NCBI GenBank assembly: GCA_038318235.1
Contig: JBBQBY010000256.1
Location: 1-9,376, forward strand
Direction of reading: 5' to 3'
Source: JAPLGZ01 sp038318235
Lineage (GTDB): Bacteria; Chloroflexota; Anaerolineae; Caldilineales; Caldilineaceae
DNA length: 9,376 bases
Part shown: positions 1 to 5,577 of the stretch, one piece after another
How positions within the stretch are numbered: position 1 is the first letter of the stretch
Layout: each line of letters begins with the position of its first letter
The notes under the pieces: model-generated
Told to the model about the DNA's origin: nothing
What the model saw: only the letters and a program-made list of their open reading frames with translations
Databases searched by the model: none
Position numbers and translations under genes: made by a program

Positions 1-421
1 TGCTGACCAGCGCAAAGAGAAAGATCGTGGCTGCCCAGGGGAAATAGGTGGCAGCCGCACGGCCAGCGACGCTTTCGGCCAGCCCATAGAGATACTCCAG
101 CAACCCTTCCATGACGTTTTGCAAACCGCTGGGGACCAGGCGCATGTTGCGGGTGGCAAGAAAGGCAACCACGATCAAAATGATATCAACAATGAACGTA
201 GTCAGTAGCGAATTTGTAAACCAGGAAGGGCCACCAGCCAGAATAGGCTCAGCCTTGAGCGAAACATGCGGTTGTGGGGCTCGGATCACAAAACTGAGCA
301 CGAGTAAGACGATAATGCCGCCAATAATAGCCGCGCGACGAGGGTCGGCCTTAACATAGGCATCGATCCTCGACCAGATTGATGTGCCTAAATTTTTCAG
401 AAAATTTTGAACGGATTCCAT
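1..421 (-). CDS. atpB: F-type ATP synthase subunit a (N-terminal part, runs off window)
   Basis: Subunit a is the membrane stator part of the F0 sector; with the c-ring it forms the proton (or sodium) path that drives ATP synthesis. Reading the minus strand from the ATG at 419-421 gives 140 codons beginning MESVQNFLKN and cut off by the window edge. A first membrane segment lies at about residues 31-47 and a second at about 67-90. Between them is the loop SLKAEPIL..GPSWFTNS, followed by RNMRLVPSGLQNVMEGLLEY, which matches the 'P.G.QN..E' region of bacterial AtpB. The essential arginine and the C-terminal helices lie outside the window. An AGAGAGG ribosome site stands about 9 nt upstream of the ATG. 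atpZ lies upstream on the same strand after a 219-nt gap, and the remaining atp genes are expected further left. Family assignment is firm; the ion specificity cannot be read from this half. Confidence 0.9.
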   Translation of the reverse strand, partial: MESVQNFLKNLGTSIWSRIDAYVKADPRRAAIIGGIIVLLVLSFVIRAPQPHVSLKAEPILAGGPSWFTNSLLTTFIVDIILIVVAFLATRNMRLVPSGLQNVMEGLLEYLYGLAESVAGRAAATYFPWAATIFLFALVS

Positions 422-483
422 GTGGTTTTTACCTCTCTGACAGGTGAACAGTCTATAGTAGGCTGCTTTTTAAATCCACTAAT

Positions 484-489
484 ATTATA
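484..489 (-). promoter_or_regulatory. candidate -10 box ahead of atpB
   Basis: The 219-nt gap between atpZ and atpB is strongly A+T rich. On the minus strand it contains a perfect TATAAT about 63 nt before the atpB start. No good -35 box lies at the right distance; the best is GTGCAA with a long 19-nt spacer. It may be a secondary internal promoter, or chance in AT-rich DNA. I see no open reading frame or terminator hairpin in this gap. Confidence 0.3.
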
Positions 490-640
490 TATGGTTATGA
501 TTTATTTATTGCACTGACGACTATGTGATTTATGTTACTAATACTTTACCCTGGATTTTTTCTGGACTGCTATATGATGACAACTTGCTAACCGTTCAAT
601 CTAAGCAAATTAGTCATTGATCACGTACGGTTGGAAGCTT

Positions 641-907
641 TTATGGCAGGCCAACCGATTCTGGGTTGGCCGCCACATTTTCAGGTTCGACCGGCGTAAC
701 TTGCCGGATGACTTTATCTAGTTCAGAGAGCGTGGCGCGGGTTACAACGATTGTGGATAGAGGGATAAAAATGAGACTTGCACCAATCGTCGTCCATGGC
801 ATCCAGCCCAAGCTGTAATCTGCCAAAACGGCAAGCGCCAACGGCAGCAAAAGCGTAATCAATAGTCTCATCAACAGACGTTGAATGTTAATGCGCGTAT
901 TATCCAT
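641..907 (-). CDS. atpZ: AtpZ/AtpI-family small membrane protein of the ATP synthase operon
   Basis: This is an 88-residue protein with two membrane segments (about residues 12-29 and 38-58). They are joined by a tight turn reading ADYSLGWMPWTTIG at 29-42. That turn resembles the 'D..LG..PW.TI.G' hairpin of AtpZ/AtpI-type proteins (Pfam ATPase_gene1 family), which are encoded just before atpB in many bacteria. They are proposed to help ATP synthase assembly or divalent-cation supply. Position directly ahead of atpB supports the call. The C-terminal tail (about 60-88) is soluble and charged. The start is fixed: an in-frame TGA lies 9 nt upstream of the ATG, so no longer form is possible. Oddly, no purine-rich ribosome site is visible ahead of it. 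AtpR of sodium-type ATPases is an alternative name for a similar small protein; I prefer AtpZ because of the hairpin motif. Confidence 0.7.
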   Translation of the reverse strand: MDNTRINIQRLLMRLLITLLLPLALAVLADYSLGWMPWTTIGASLIFIPLSTIVVTRATLSELDKVIRQVTPVEPENVAANPESVGLP

Positions 908-920
908 AAAATATTGTCAA

Positions 921-951
921 CGGTTTTGTGTGCTGTTTTGTACACCAACCG
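921..951 (-). promoter_or_regulatory. potential hairpin in atpZ leader
   Basis: On the minus strand CGGTT pairs with AACCG, and inside it GTGT pairs with ACAC, with a small internal loop between the two helices and a 10-nt A-rich loop at the tip. It ends 13 nt before the atpZ ATG, over the region where a ribosome site would normally be. The stem is short and no poly-U follows, so it is not a terminator. A role in translation is only a suggestion. Confidence 0.25.
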
Positions 952-969
952 CGGCTATAAATTGACTCT

Positions 970-992
970 ACGTGTCTTTGCTTAACGTGTCT
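970..992. repeat. 8-bp direct repeat in the atpZ leader
   Basis: ACGTGTCT occurs twice on the plus strand (970-977 and 985-992) with a 15-bp period. It lies between the predicted atp promoter and the atpZ start. It could be a tandem protein-binding site or coincidence; nothing else supports a function. Confidence 0.3.
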
Positions 993-1067
993 GTTTATAA
1001 GTTTTGATCTTGAAAACGCCAGCAACCTATAGGTCATCTCAGATGAAGTCATGCCAAATGCATACTG

Positions 1068-1096
1068 ATTATAGCAACGGGTTTTATTTTGCGCAA
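1068..1096 (-). promoter_or_regulatory. predicted promoter of the atp operon
   Basis: On the minus strand a perfect TATAAT (1068-1073) is preceded by TG plus one base (an extended -10) and, after a 17-nt spacer, by TTGCGC (1091-1096; only the TTG matches consensus). Transcription would start near 1061 and run leftward through a leader of about 150 nt into atpZ and then atpB. It lies between the end of the four-helix membrane protein gene and atpZ. This suggests the ATP synthase genes are transcribed independently of the gene upstream. Confidence 0.6.
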
Positions 1097-1167
1097 ATTT
1101 TCACATGCTTTGGGGACAATCAGTTATGCCCTAAAATAGCATCCGTACTATCATGATAAATTTGGTG

Positions 1168-1503
1168 TTAGGCGACTTTTTGGCTCTTCATCCACAACAA
1201 AACGATCAGGATCAATTCAATCAATTTGTCGATGTAGGCGATAGTCGCGCGCGCGCCCATAAAAGCCCATAACAGTACAGTGAGCGCCGTATAGGCCATG
1301 AGTACCCAGCGAATTTGTGTGCGGCGGCCGCTAAGTTCCGGGAGCGGCACATAGAGGGCGGCGACCAATACGAGGTAGCCCAGACCATTGAGCATGAAAA
1401 CCGGATCTGGAAAAATCAAGGTGAAATGGACAAGCGCTGTGGCAATGGTTAATAAAATGATCACATAATCCTGGACATCAAGCGCTGTTTGAGATTTCGC
1501 CAT
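1168..1503 (-). CDS. uncharacterised four-helix membrane protein (111 aa)
   Basis: I do not recognise a named family. The protein is hydrophobic throughout, with four predicted membrane segments at about residues 11-30, 32-52, 61-81 and 87-105. Short basic loops (GRRTQIR after helix 2, KSQKVA at the end) suggest that those ends face the cytoplasm. The second segment has the pattern FMLNGLGYLVL. The start MAKSQTALDV is chosen because AAGGAG lies 7 nt upstream. A longer reading from 1536 adds eleven codons (MTPKGKKGEAT) but has no ribosome site, and its codons themselves contain that strong site. A predicted promoter separates it from atpZ, so it is probably not part of the atp operon. I considered AtpI, which has a similar size and helix count, but saw no AtpI motif. 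Coding status is well supported by the ribosome site and composition; function is unknown. Confidence 0.65.
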   Translation of the reverse strand: MAKSQTALDVQDYVIILLTIATALVHFTLIFPDPVFMLNGLGYLVLVAALYVPLPELSGRRTQIRWVLMAYTALTVLLWAFMGARATIAYIDKLIELILIVLLWMKSQKVA

Positions 1504-1713
1504 GGTCGCTTCTCCTTTTTTGCCCTTTGGAGTCATATTTTATTCTTAATTGAAGATATAAATTACTGGAGATCTAACTTTACCCTAGCTTTAACGCAAA
1601 TGCAACCGACTGATAAATGGAACAATAACTTGCTTTGTTTTTTGCGGGCAATCGAGTAGACTTAGCAGGCATAAAATGGAGCAGAATGACGGCGGATGAT
1701 TGGTAGAAGAAAA

Positions 1714-2127
1714 TTAAGCGTTGCGCTGCAATTTTTCGATTTTGATCAGACCTTGCAACTTATCGAATTCAGGGTCACCTGTCACCAAGATCGCATTCTG
1801 CTGGAGCGCCGCTACGACGGCAAAAGCATCGGCATATGAAATCGGATATGACATTTTATAGCGCGCCGCTTGAATCACAGTTGTCTCATCAACGAGTAGG
1901 ATGGTGAGCGGTAGTTCATGGATTTTATCCATAATGTGGTCTGCTTGGCTTTTTCCGCTTGTTCTACCAGAGATATAGTAAACTTCGCCCAAGTTGATCA
2001 GTGATATAAAACACTCAATTTGCTGGGCCTGAGCTTCATAGAGCAATTCTTCAACCCGGCTAAATGCGGGTGCTTCGGCCTTTAAAAAGGCCAATAACGC
2101 CCAAGAGTCAAGTACAAAGCTTGGCAT
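1714..2127 (-). CDS. vapC: PIN-domain ribonuclease toxin of a type II toxin-antitoxin system
   Basis: VapC toxins are Mg-dependent endoribonucleases that cut tRNA or rRNA and are silenced by binding their partner antitoxin. This 137-residue protein is a whole PIN domain. All four conserved acidic residues are present: Asp7 (FVLDSWALL), Glu48 (INLGEVYY), Asp100 (ISYADAF) and Asp118 (LVTGDPEF). The toxin is therefore expected to be catalytically intact. Length matches the family. I chose the ATG at 2125-2127 because GGGAG lies 8 nt upstream. An ATG three codons earlier (2136) would sit almost on top of that site. The reading frame overlaps the end of vapB by 20 nt, the usual arrangement that couples toxin translation to antitoxin translation. 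The RNA target cannot be read from the sequence. Confidence 0.9.
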   Translation of the reverse strand: MPSFVLDSWALLAFLKAEAPAFSRVEELLYEAQAQQIECFISLINLGEVYYISGRTSGKSQADHIMDKIHELPLTILLVDETTVIQAARYKMSYPISYADAFAVVAALQQNAILVTGDPEFDKLQGLIKIEKLQRNA

Positions 2128-2365
2128 CGCGCGCATTCTCCCGTCTGCGTTCTTCGGCTAGGATGCCCAGCAAGTCATGGCCGGCCAGTATACCACGCAG
2201 CGACTCGATTGCCGAGTTAACATTGTGCGTTTCTGGCAGGGGTTTTAGAATAATTTGCTCATGTTCGATCTCGATCACGAATTTTGTCCCTGGCTTTAGC
2301 GACATCGCTTGGCGGATCGAACGAGGAATCACCAACTGGCCTTTCGATGAAAGTGTAATAACCAT
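2108..2365 (-). CDS. vapB: AbrB/SpoVT-fold antitoxin of the VapBC pair
   Basis: This 85-residue protein pairs with the PIN toxin downstream. Residues 1-46 form a swapped-hairpin AbrB DNA-binding domain, with the typical SSKGQLVIPRSIRQAMSLKP at 6-25 and the strand pattern FVIEIEHEQIILKPL after it. The remaining 40 residues are charged and helical and end in RRRENARDAKLCT; in such systems this tail wraps the toxin active site. AAAGGAG lies 6 nt before the ATG. The gene has a near-consensus promoter, and an inverted repeat between promoter and start. Family knowledge says the antitoxin, alone or with toxin, represses its own operon by binding such a site. The AbrB family also includes MazE-like antitoxins; the PIN partner makes VapB the right name. 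Confidence 0.88.
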   Translation of the reverse strand: MVITLSSKGQLVIPRSIRQAMSLKPGTKFVIEIEHEQIILKPLPETHNVNSAIESLRGILAGHDLLGILAEERRRENARDAKLCT

Positions 2366-2377
2366 CTATTCTCCTTT

Positions 2378-2407
2378 TGTCTTACTTTTTGGAGGCTTTG
2401 TAAGACA
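2378..2407. promoter_or_regulatory. inverted repeat, probable vapBC autoregulatory operator
   Basis: TGTCTTAC (2378-2385) and its exact reverse complement GTAAGACA (2400-2407) are separated by 14 nt, so the arm centres are 22 bp apart, about two helical turns. For the leftward vapBC transcript the right arm touches the -10 box and covers the expected start point. The left arm lies just before the ribosome site. Antitoxin bound here would block transcription. The binding itself is inferred. Confidence 0.55.
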
Positions 2408-2435
2408 TTTTAACATTCAATGCTTGTGTAGTCAA
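2407..2435 (-). promoter_or_regulatory. vapBC promoter
   Basis: On the minus strand the -35 box TTGACT (2430-2435, 5 of 6 consensus) is followed by a 17-nt spacer and the -10 box TAAAAT (2407-2412, 5 of 6), with TG plus one base ahead of the -10. This is the best sigma-70-type promoter in the window. Transcription should start near 2400, giving a short leader of about 35 nt before vapB. Its -35 box lies within 25 nt of the start of the divergent peptidase gene. Confidence 0.7.
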
Positions 2436-2451
2436 GAAAGGGTCGATTATC

Positions 2452-4410
2452 ATGCCGGACCTGCTTTGGAAACCCGAAGCCATCATTCACTATCCTTTGA
2501 TCGAGCATGTCCATCTGTCACCGGATGGGCTGGGCGTGTTATTCACGGCCCGTACCGCCTATTTGACGGACAAGGCCAGCGAATTTCGCAACCAGATCAT
2601 AATGGCGTCCGTTGATGGTGGTGAAGCGCTGCCCTTAACTTTCGGTGAGGCGGCCAGCCAGCCGCGCTGGAGCCCTGATGGCCGTTACATCGCTTTTCTG
2701 CGCAAGACGCCAACGGCGAATGGCAAAGTGGGGTTATGGGTGATGCGCGCCAGCGGTGGTGAAGCGTGGCCACTGACCGGCAGCGACAATCATATTCGCC
2801 ATGATATCACTACGTTTAGCTGGAGTCCCGATGGTCAACGCCTGGCCTTGATCTGTACACCGTATGACGCAGCAAAGGAACAACGGCACAACCAGCGCGA
2901 TGACGCGTTGCATTGGCGCGTTGACTATGATTTCCCGCATCTGTTTGTGGTTGAGTTTGTCGAAGCCAATACGCCCCTGCCCCCAGCGCTTCAACTAACG
3001 CAGGATCGCCTTTGTGTGCTAAATCTTGCGTGGAGTCCAGATGGTGCGCGGCTTGCTTTTACCTATCGGCCCACACCTTTGGTGGATACCTGGCCACAAA
3101 GCCGCGTGGCGACAATTGCTAGCACCGGCAACGAAAGTGAACCGCTTGATCTAGGGCCAACCGTTAGTGTCCAGGCTTCGTTGGCTTATGCCCCGAACAA
3201 TCAATGGATCGCGTGTGACGTGGGCACCGAAGGCGCTTCCTGGCCCTGTGCCAGCCGTGTGATGCTCTTTCCGACCACGGGTGGTGAACCCATTGCGTTG
3301 GCCAATATCTCTGACGAACAGCCCCGAGTCGTGGGTTGGGCGGCAGACAGCCGCGTGGTCTATGCGCTCAACCAAACCGGGCTTACGTCACAATTGGTTG
3401 CGTTACCCGTTGATGGGGGCGCAGCGCACGTGTGCGTAGATGGCGAAGGGCAATTTGAAGTTGTCCATGTCAATGCCACTGGTCAAGCGGCATTGACGAT
3501 GCAGAATTTCACCGAGATCAACCGGGTTTGTATTGTCGATCTAGCTAGCCAGACGAATTCGACTACGGTGCGTAAGTTAGACCCGCCTGTCGCCACCCAT
3601 TATCCGCAAGGCCCGCTGCCCCAAGTTAAAACGTTACACTGGCGCACCCTGGATGATTTTGCGATCGAAGGCATCCTCTATCTGCCGCATGATTATGACG
3701 AGCAGAGCGGCGTAAAATTACCCCTGTTATTACACGTGCATGGCGGTCCGGCTGGGGTCTTCCAGCGCCAATTTGCCGGTTACCCCTATTATTACACCCC
3801 GGCTGCACTGTGCGAATTGGGCATCGCCGTCCTCCGTTGCAACCCGCGCGGCAGTGGTGGCTATGGCAAACAATTTCGTTTTGCCAACATGCGCGATTGG
3901 GGGGGTGGTGATTACCGCGATCTCCAGCAAGGTGTGGACGAGGTAGTCGCGATGGGCATCGCTGACCCAGCGCGCCTGGGCATCTGCGGTTGGAGTTACG
4001 GCGGCTTTATGACTAGTTGGACGATTACGCAGACCCACCGCTTCAAGGCTGCCTCGATTGGCGCCCCCGTAACGAACCCGATGAGTTTTAATGGCACGGC
4101 TGATATCCCTGGTTTTATCCCGAACTATTTCGGTGCTGAAGCCTGGGAAGATCCGGCGTTCTATGCCGCGCACGCACCAATCGCCCACGTGCAAAACGTG
4201 CAGACACCTGCCATTATCCAACATGGTGATGCCGATGTTCGTGTTCCATTGGAGCAAGGGCTGCAATATTACAACGCGTTACAGCGCCGTGGCGTGCCCG
4301 TGGAAATGTATATCTATCCGCGCCAGGGCCATGCCCTCAGCGAGCCGCGCTTGTTGGCCGATGCGTTGCGGCGCAATTTGGAGTGGTTCTCGGAAAAGTT
4401 GAGCGGGTGA
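2452..4410 (+). CDS. S9-family serine peptidase (prolyl oligopeptidase / acylaminoacyl-peptidase-like)
   Basis: This 652-residue cytoplasmic enzyme (no signal peptide) should cleave short peptides or remove acylated N-terminal residues. Residues 1 to about 390 form a beta-propeller with clear PD40-type 'WSPDG' repeats near residues 23, 74, 125 and 195; the propeller restricts access to small substrates. The C-terminal alpha/beta-hydrolase domain (about 395-652) has the oxyanion HGGP at 430-433, the conserved NPRGSGGYG segment, and the nucleophile elbow GWSYGG with Ser515. Asp595 lies in HGDADVRVP and His627 in RQGHAL, so the triad is complete and the enzyme is expected to be active. An AAAGGG ribosome site lies 9 nt before the ATG. 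It is divergent from vapBC and is followed after 4 nt by the S4 gene. Dipeptidyl-peptidase IV or acylaminoacyl-peptidase activity cannot be told apart by eye. Confidence 0.9.
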   Translation: MPDLLWKPEAIIHYPLIEHVHLSPDGLGVLFTARTAYLTDKASEFRNQIIMASVDGGEALPLTFGEAASQPRWSPDGRYIAFLRKTPTANGKVGLWVMRASGGEAWPLTGSDNHIRHDITTFSWSPDGQRLALICTPYDAAKEQRHNQRDDALHWRVDYDFPHLFVVEFVEANTPLPPALQLTQDRLCVLNLAWSPDGARLAFTYRPTPLVDTWPQSRVATIASTGNESEPLDLGPTVSVQASLAYAPNNQWIACDVGTEGASWPCASRVMLFPTTGGEPIALANISDEQPRVVGWAADSRVVYALNQTGLTSQLVALPVDGGAAHVCVDGEGQFEVVHVNATGQAALTMQNFTEINRVCIVDLASQTNSTTVRKLDPPVATHYPQGPLPQVKTLHWRTLDDFAIEGILYLPHDYDEQSGVKLPLLLHVHGGPAGVFQRQFAGYPYYYTPAALCELGIAVLRCNPRGSGGYGKQFRFANMRDWGGGDYRDLQQGVDEVVAMGIADPARLGICGWSYGGFMTSWTITQTHRFKAASIGAPVTNPMSFNGTADIPGFIPNYFGAEAWEDPAFYAAHAPIAHVQNVQTPAIIQHGDADVRVPLEQGLQYYNALQRRGVPVEMYIYPRQGHALSEPRLLADALRRNLEWFSEKLSG

Positions 4411-4414
4411 ACTG

Positions 4415-4648
4415 ATGACTGAATATATTAAACTTGACCAATTTCTAAAGCTTGCGCAAATTGTGCAGACTGGCGGGCACGCCAAATTATTGATCCAAGC
4501 CGGTGGAGTCCTGGTCAATGGTGAGGTCGAGACGCGGCGCGGGCGCAAATTATACCCAGGCGATGTGGTCGAAGTAGATGGCGAAGAACTTCACGTAGAT
4601 ACGGATGATCAACAGACTGACGATAAGTCGCCTGACGAGTCGGTGTAA
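4415..4648 (+). CDS. YbcJ-type S4-domain RNA-binding protein
   Basis: This 77-residue protein is essentially one S4 RNA-binding fold: IKLDQFLKLAQIVQTGGHAK, then LLIQAGGVLVNGEVETRRGRKLYPGDVV up to about residue 58. The pattern 'LDQFLKLA..VQTGG.AK' with 'VNGEVETRRG.KL..GD.VE' is typical of the small YbcJ/YaaA S4 family, thought to bind structured RNA. The precise RNA partner is not established. The last 17 or so residues are acidic and probably disordered. The start codon lies 4 nt after the stop of the S9 peptidase gene, and a GGGTGA-like ribosome site overlaps that stop. Translation is therefore likely coupled to the peptidase and the two genes share a transcript. No clear terminator follows. 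Confidence 0.85.
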   Translation: MTEYIKLDQFLKLAQIVQTGGHAKLLIQAGGVLVNGEVETRRGRKLYPGDVVEVDGEELHVDTDDQQTDDKSPDESV

Positions 4649-4791
4649 TCTGATTGTCCTAGATCTAAACTGGTGACGATCTGGTACTCTGGATGAAAGT
4701 GTACATTAATCCGCATACTTTTTCTATACCATGGGGGCTTGTGTGAACGTTGTTTTTTCGGATAAGCTAGGATTTAGCTTGGCGGTGGGTG

Positions 4792-4840
4792 ATTTAAACT
4801 GATTGAAAATGTAAATTTTAAGATAAAAATTATTAAAAAC
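4792..4840 (+). promoter_or_regulatory. AT-rich upstream region of the importer operon, probable promoter location
   Basis: The 212-nt gap between the S4 gene and the first permease becomes very AT-rich just before the operon. It holds TTGAAA (4803-4808), TTTAAG (4817-4822) and TAAAAA (4824-4829), but no pair has both good boxes and good spacing, so I cannot name a single promoter. A small 6-bp hairpin (AAGCTA 4764-4769 with TAGCTT 4775-4780) lies upstream and has no run of T after it. Confidence 0.3.
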
Positions 4841-4860
4841 CGTCATGGAATTAGAAGACT

Positions 4861-5505
4861 ATGATCCAGCTTTTGCGTGAAGCGTCTGTTTATGCAAGCT
4901 CGCATAGGACCGAGTTGGTTGGCGCGTTCAGCCAACACCTTCTGTTGGTCGGCGTAGCTTTAGGCATTGGTATTCTGATCTGTGTTCCTCTGGGTGTCTG
5001 GACATCACGTTCACGGCTAGCTTCGTTGGCAGCGATTAATCTATCCAATGGTCTGCGCGTGATTCCTAGTTTGGCGGTGCTCTTTCTCGCCATTCCTTTC
5101 TTTGGCCTTTCGTTCACCTCAGCGGTGATTGCCCTGACCTTGCTTGCGTTACCCCCTATTCTGATCAACACAGATGCGGCTTACCGCACCATCGACAGTG
5201 CGATCCGGGAAGCGGCGCGCGGTATGGGCATGACGCCTGGGCAAATTCTTTGGCGTGTGGAAACACCGTTGGCACTACCTGTTATGGTGACTGGCATTCG
5301 CACCGCCGCTACGGAAGTGATCGCCAGCGCAACGCTTGCGGCCTTTATCGGCGCCGGTGGCCTGGGGCTCTTTGTTGTGCGCGGCTTTTCTCTCTATAAC
5401 ATTCCAATTCTATTGGTAGGTGCGCTGCCGGTTGCTTTACTGACGTTGGTTGTAGAAATATTGCTGAGCGGTGTCCAGCGAATTCTCCAGCCACCAGCCG
5501 CCTAA
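4861..5505 (+). CDS. ABC importer permease, OpuB/OpuC/YehW type (first permease)
   Basis: This is a 214-residue inner-membrane subunit of a quaternary-amine-type uptake system. About five to six membrane segments span residues 20-210. The conserved NGLRVIPSLAVLFLAIPFFG lies at about 62-81. The cytoplasmic EAA loop that docks on the ATPase begins at Glu117 and reads EAARGMGMTPGQILWRVETP. It is followed by LPVMVTGIRTA and the FIGAGGLG turn, all characteristic of the OpuCB/OpuCD/YehW branch of the binding-protein-dependent transport family. The start is not marked by a strong ribosome site (only AGAAGAC about 2 nt away), so initiation may be weak. It is the first gene of the four-gene set; the second permease is the last gene and is clearly diverged from it, so the channel is probably a heterodimer. 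Confidence 0.85.
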   Translation: MIQLLREASVYASSHRTELVGAFSQHLLLVGVALGIGILICVPLGVWTSRSRLASLAAINLSNGLRVIPSLAVLFLAIPFFGLSFTSAVIALTLLALPPILINTDAAYRTIDSAIREAARGMGMTPGQILWRVETPLALPVMVTGIRTAATEVIASATLAAFIGAGGLGLFVVRGFSLYNIPILLVGALPVALLTLVVEILLSGVQRILQPPAA

Positions 5506-5550
5506 TTCTACAATATTTGTCCACTACAATTGTTTATCCACTTCTAAATA

Positions 5551-5564
5551 GTTCAAATTTGAAC
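5551..5564. promoter_or_regulatory. perfect 14-bp palindrome before the binding-protein gene
   Basis: GTTCAAATTTGAAC reads the same on both strands and ends exactly one base before the AAGGAG ribosome site (5565-5570) of the binding-protein gene. As DNA it resembles a dimeric repressor site; as RNA it could fold into a 5-bp stem with an AATT loop next to the ribosome site. It lies in a 72-nt AT-rich gap between permease and binding-protein genes. Which role, if any, it plays is unknown. Confidence 0.5.
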
Positions 5565-5577
5565 AAGGAGAATTTGT

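Noticed and set aside
111..359. 82-codon open frame on the plus strand at the left edge
   Set aside because: It is antisense to atpB, whose minus-strand translation matches ATP synthase subunit a closely.
1149..1158. 10-bp palindrome TATCATGATA just after the stop of the four-helix protein gene
   Set aside because: It is too short and AT-rich to be a terminator, and no neighbouring element supports an operator role.
1168..1503. possible AtpI (four-helix ATP synthase accessory protein)
   Set aside because: Size and helix count fit, but I saw no AtpI-like motif, and a promoter separates it from atpZ-atpB.
2064..2615. 183-codon open frame on the plus strand across vapB and the start of the peptidase gene
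   Set aside because: It lies antisense to vapB/vapC and out of frame with the peptidase. Its translation shows no domain, and the overlapped genes have clear motifs and ribosome sites.
3730..4266. 178-codon open frame on the minus strand inside the S9 peptidase gene
   Set aside because: It is a shadow of the catalytic domain coding strand, with no recognisable motif and no ribosome site.
4660..4690. AGATC/GATCT pairing after the S4 gene as a possible terminator
   Set aside because: The stem has only 5 bp with a 12-nt loop, and no run of T follows.
4845..4880. short open frame MELEDYDPAFA overlapping the start of the first permease, possibly a leader peptide
   Set aside because: It is only 11 codons, without a ribosome site of its own and without an attenuator structure after it; most likely chance.
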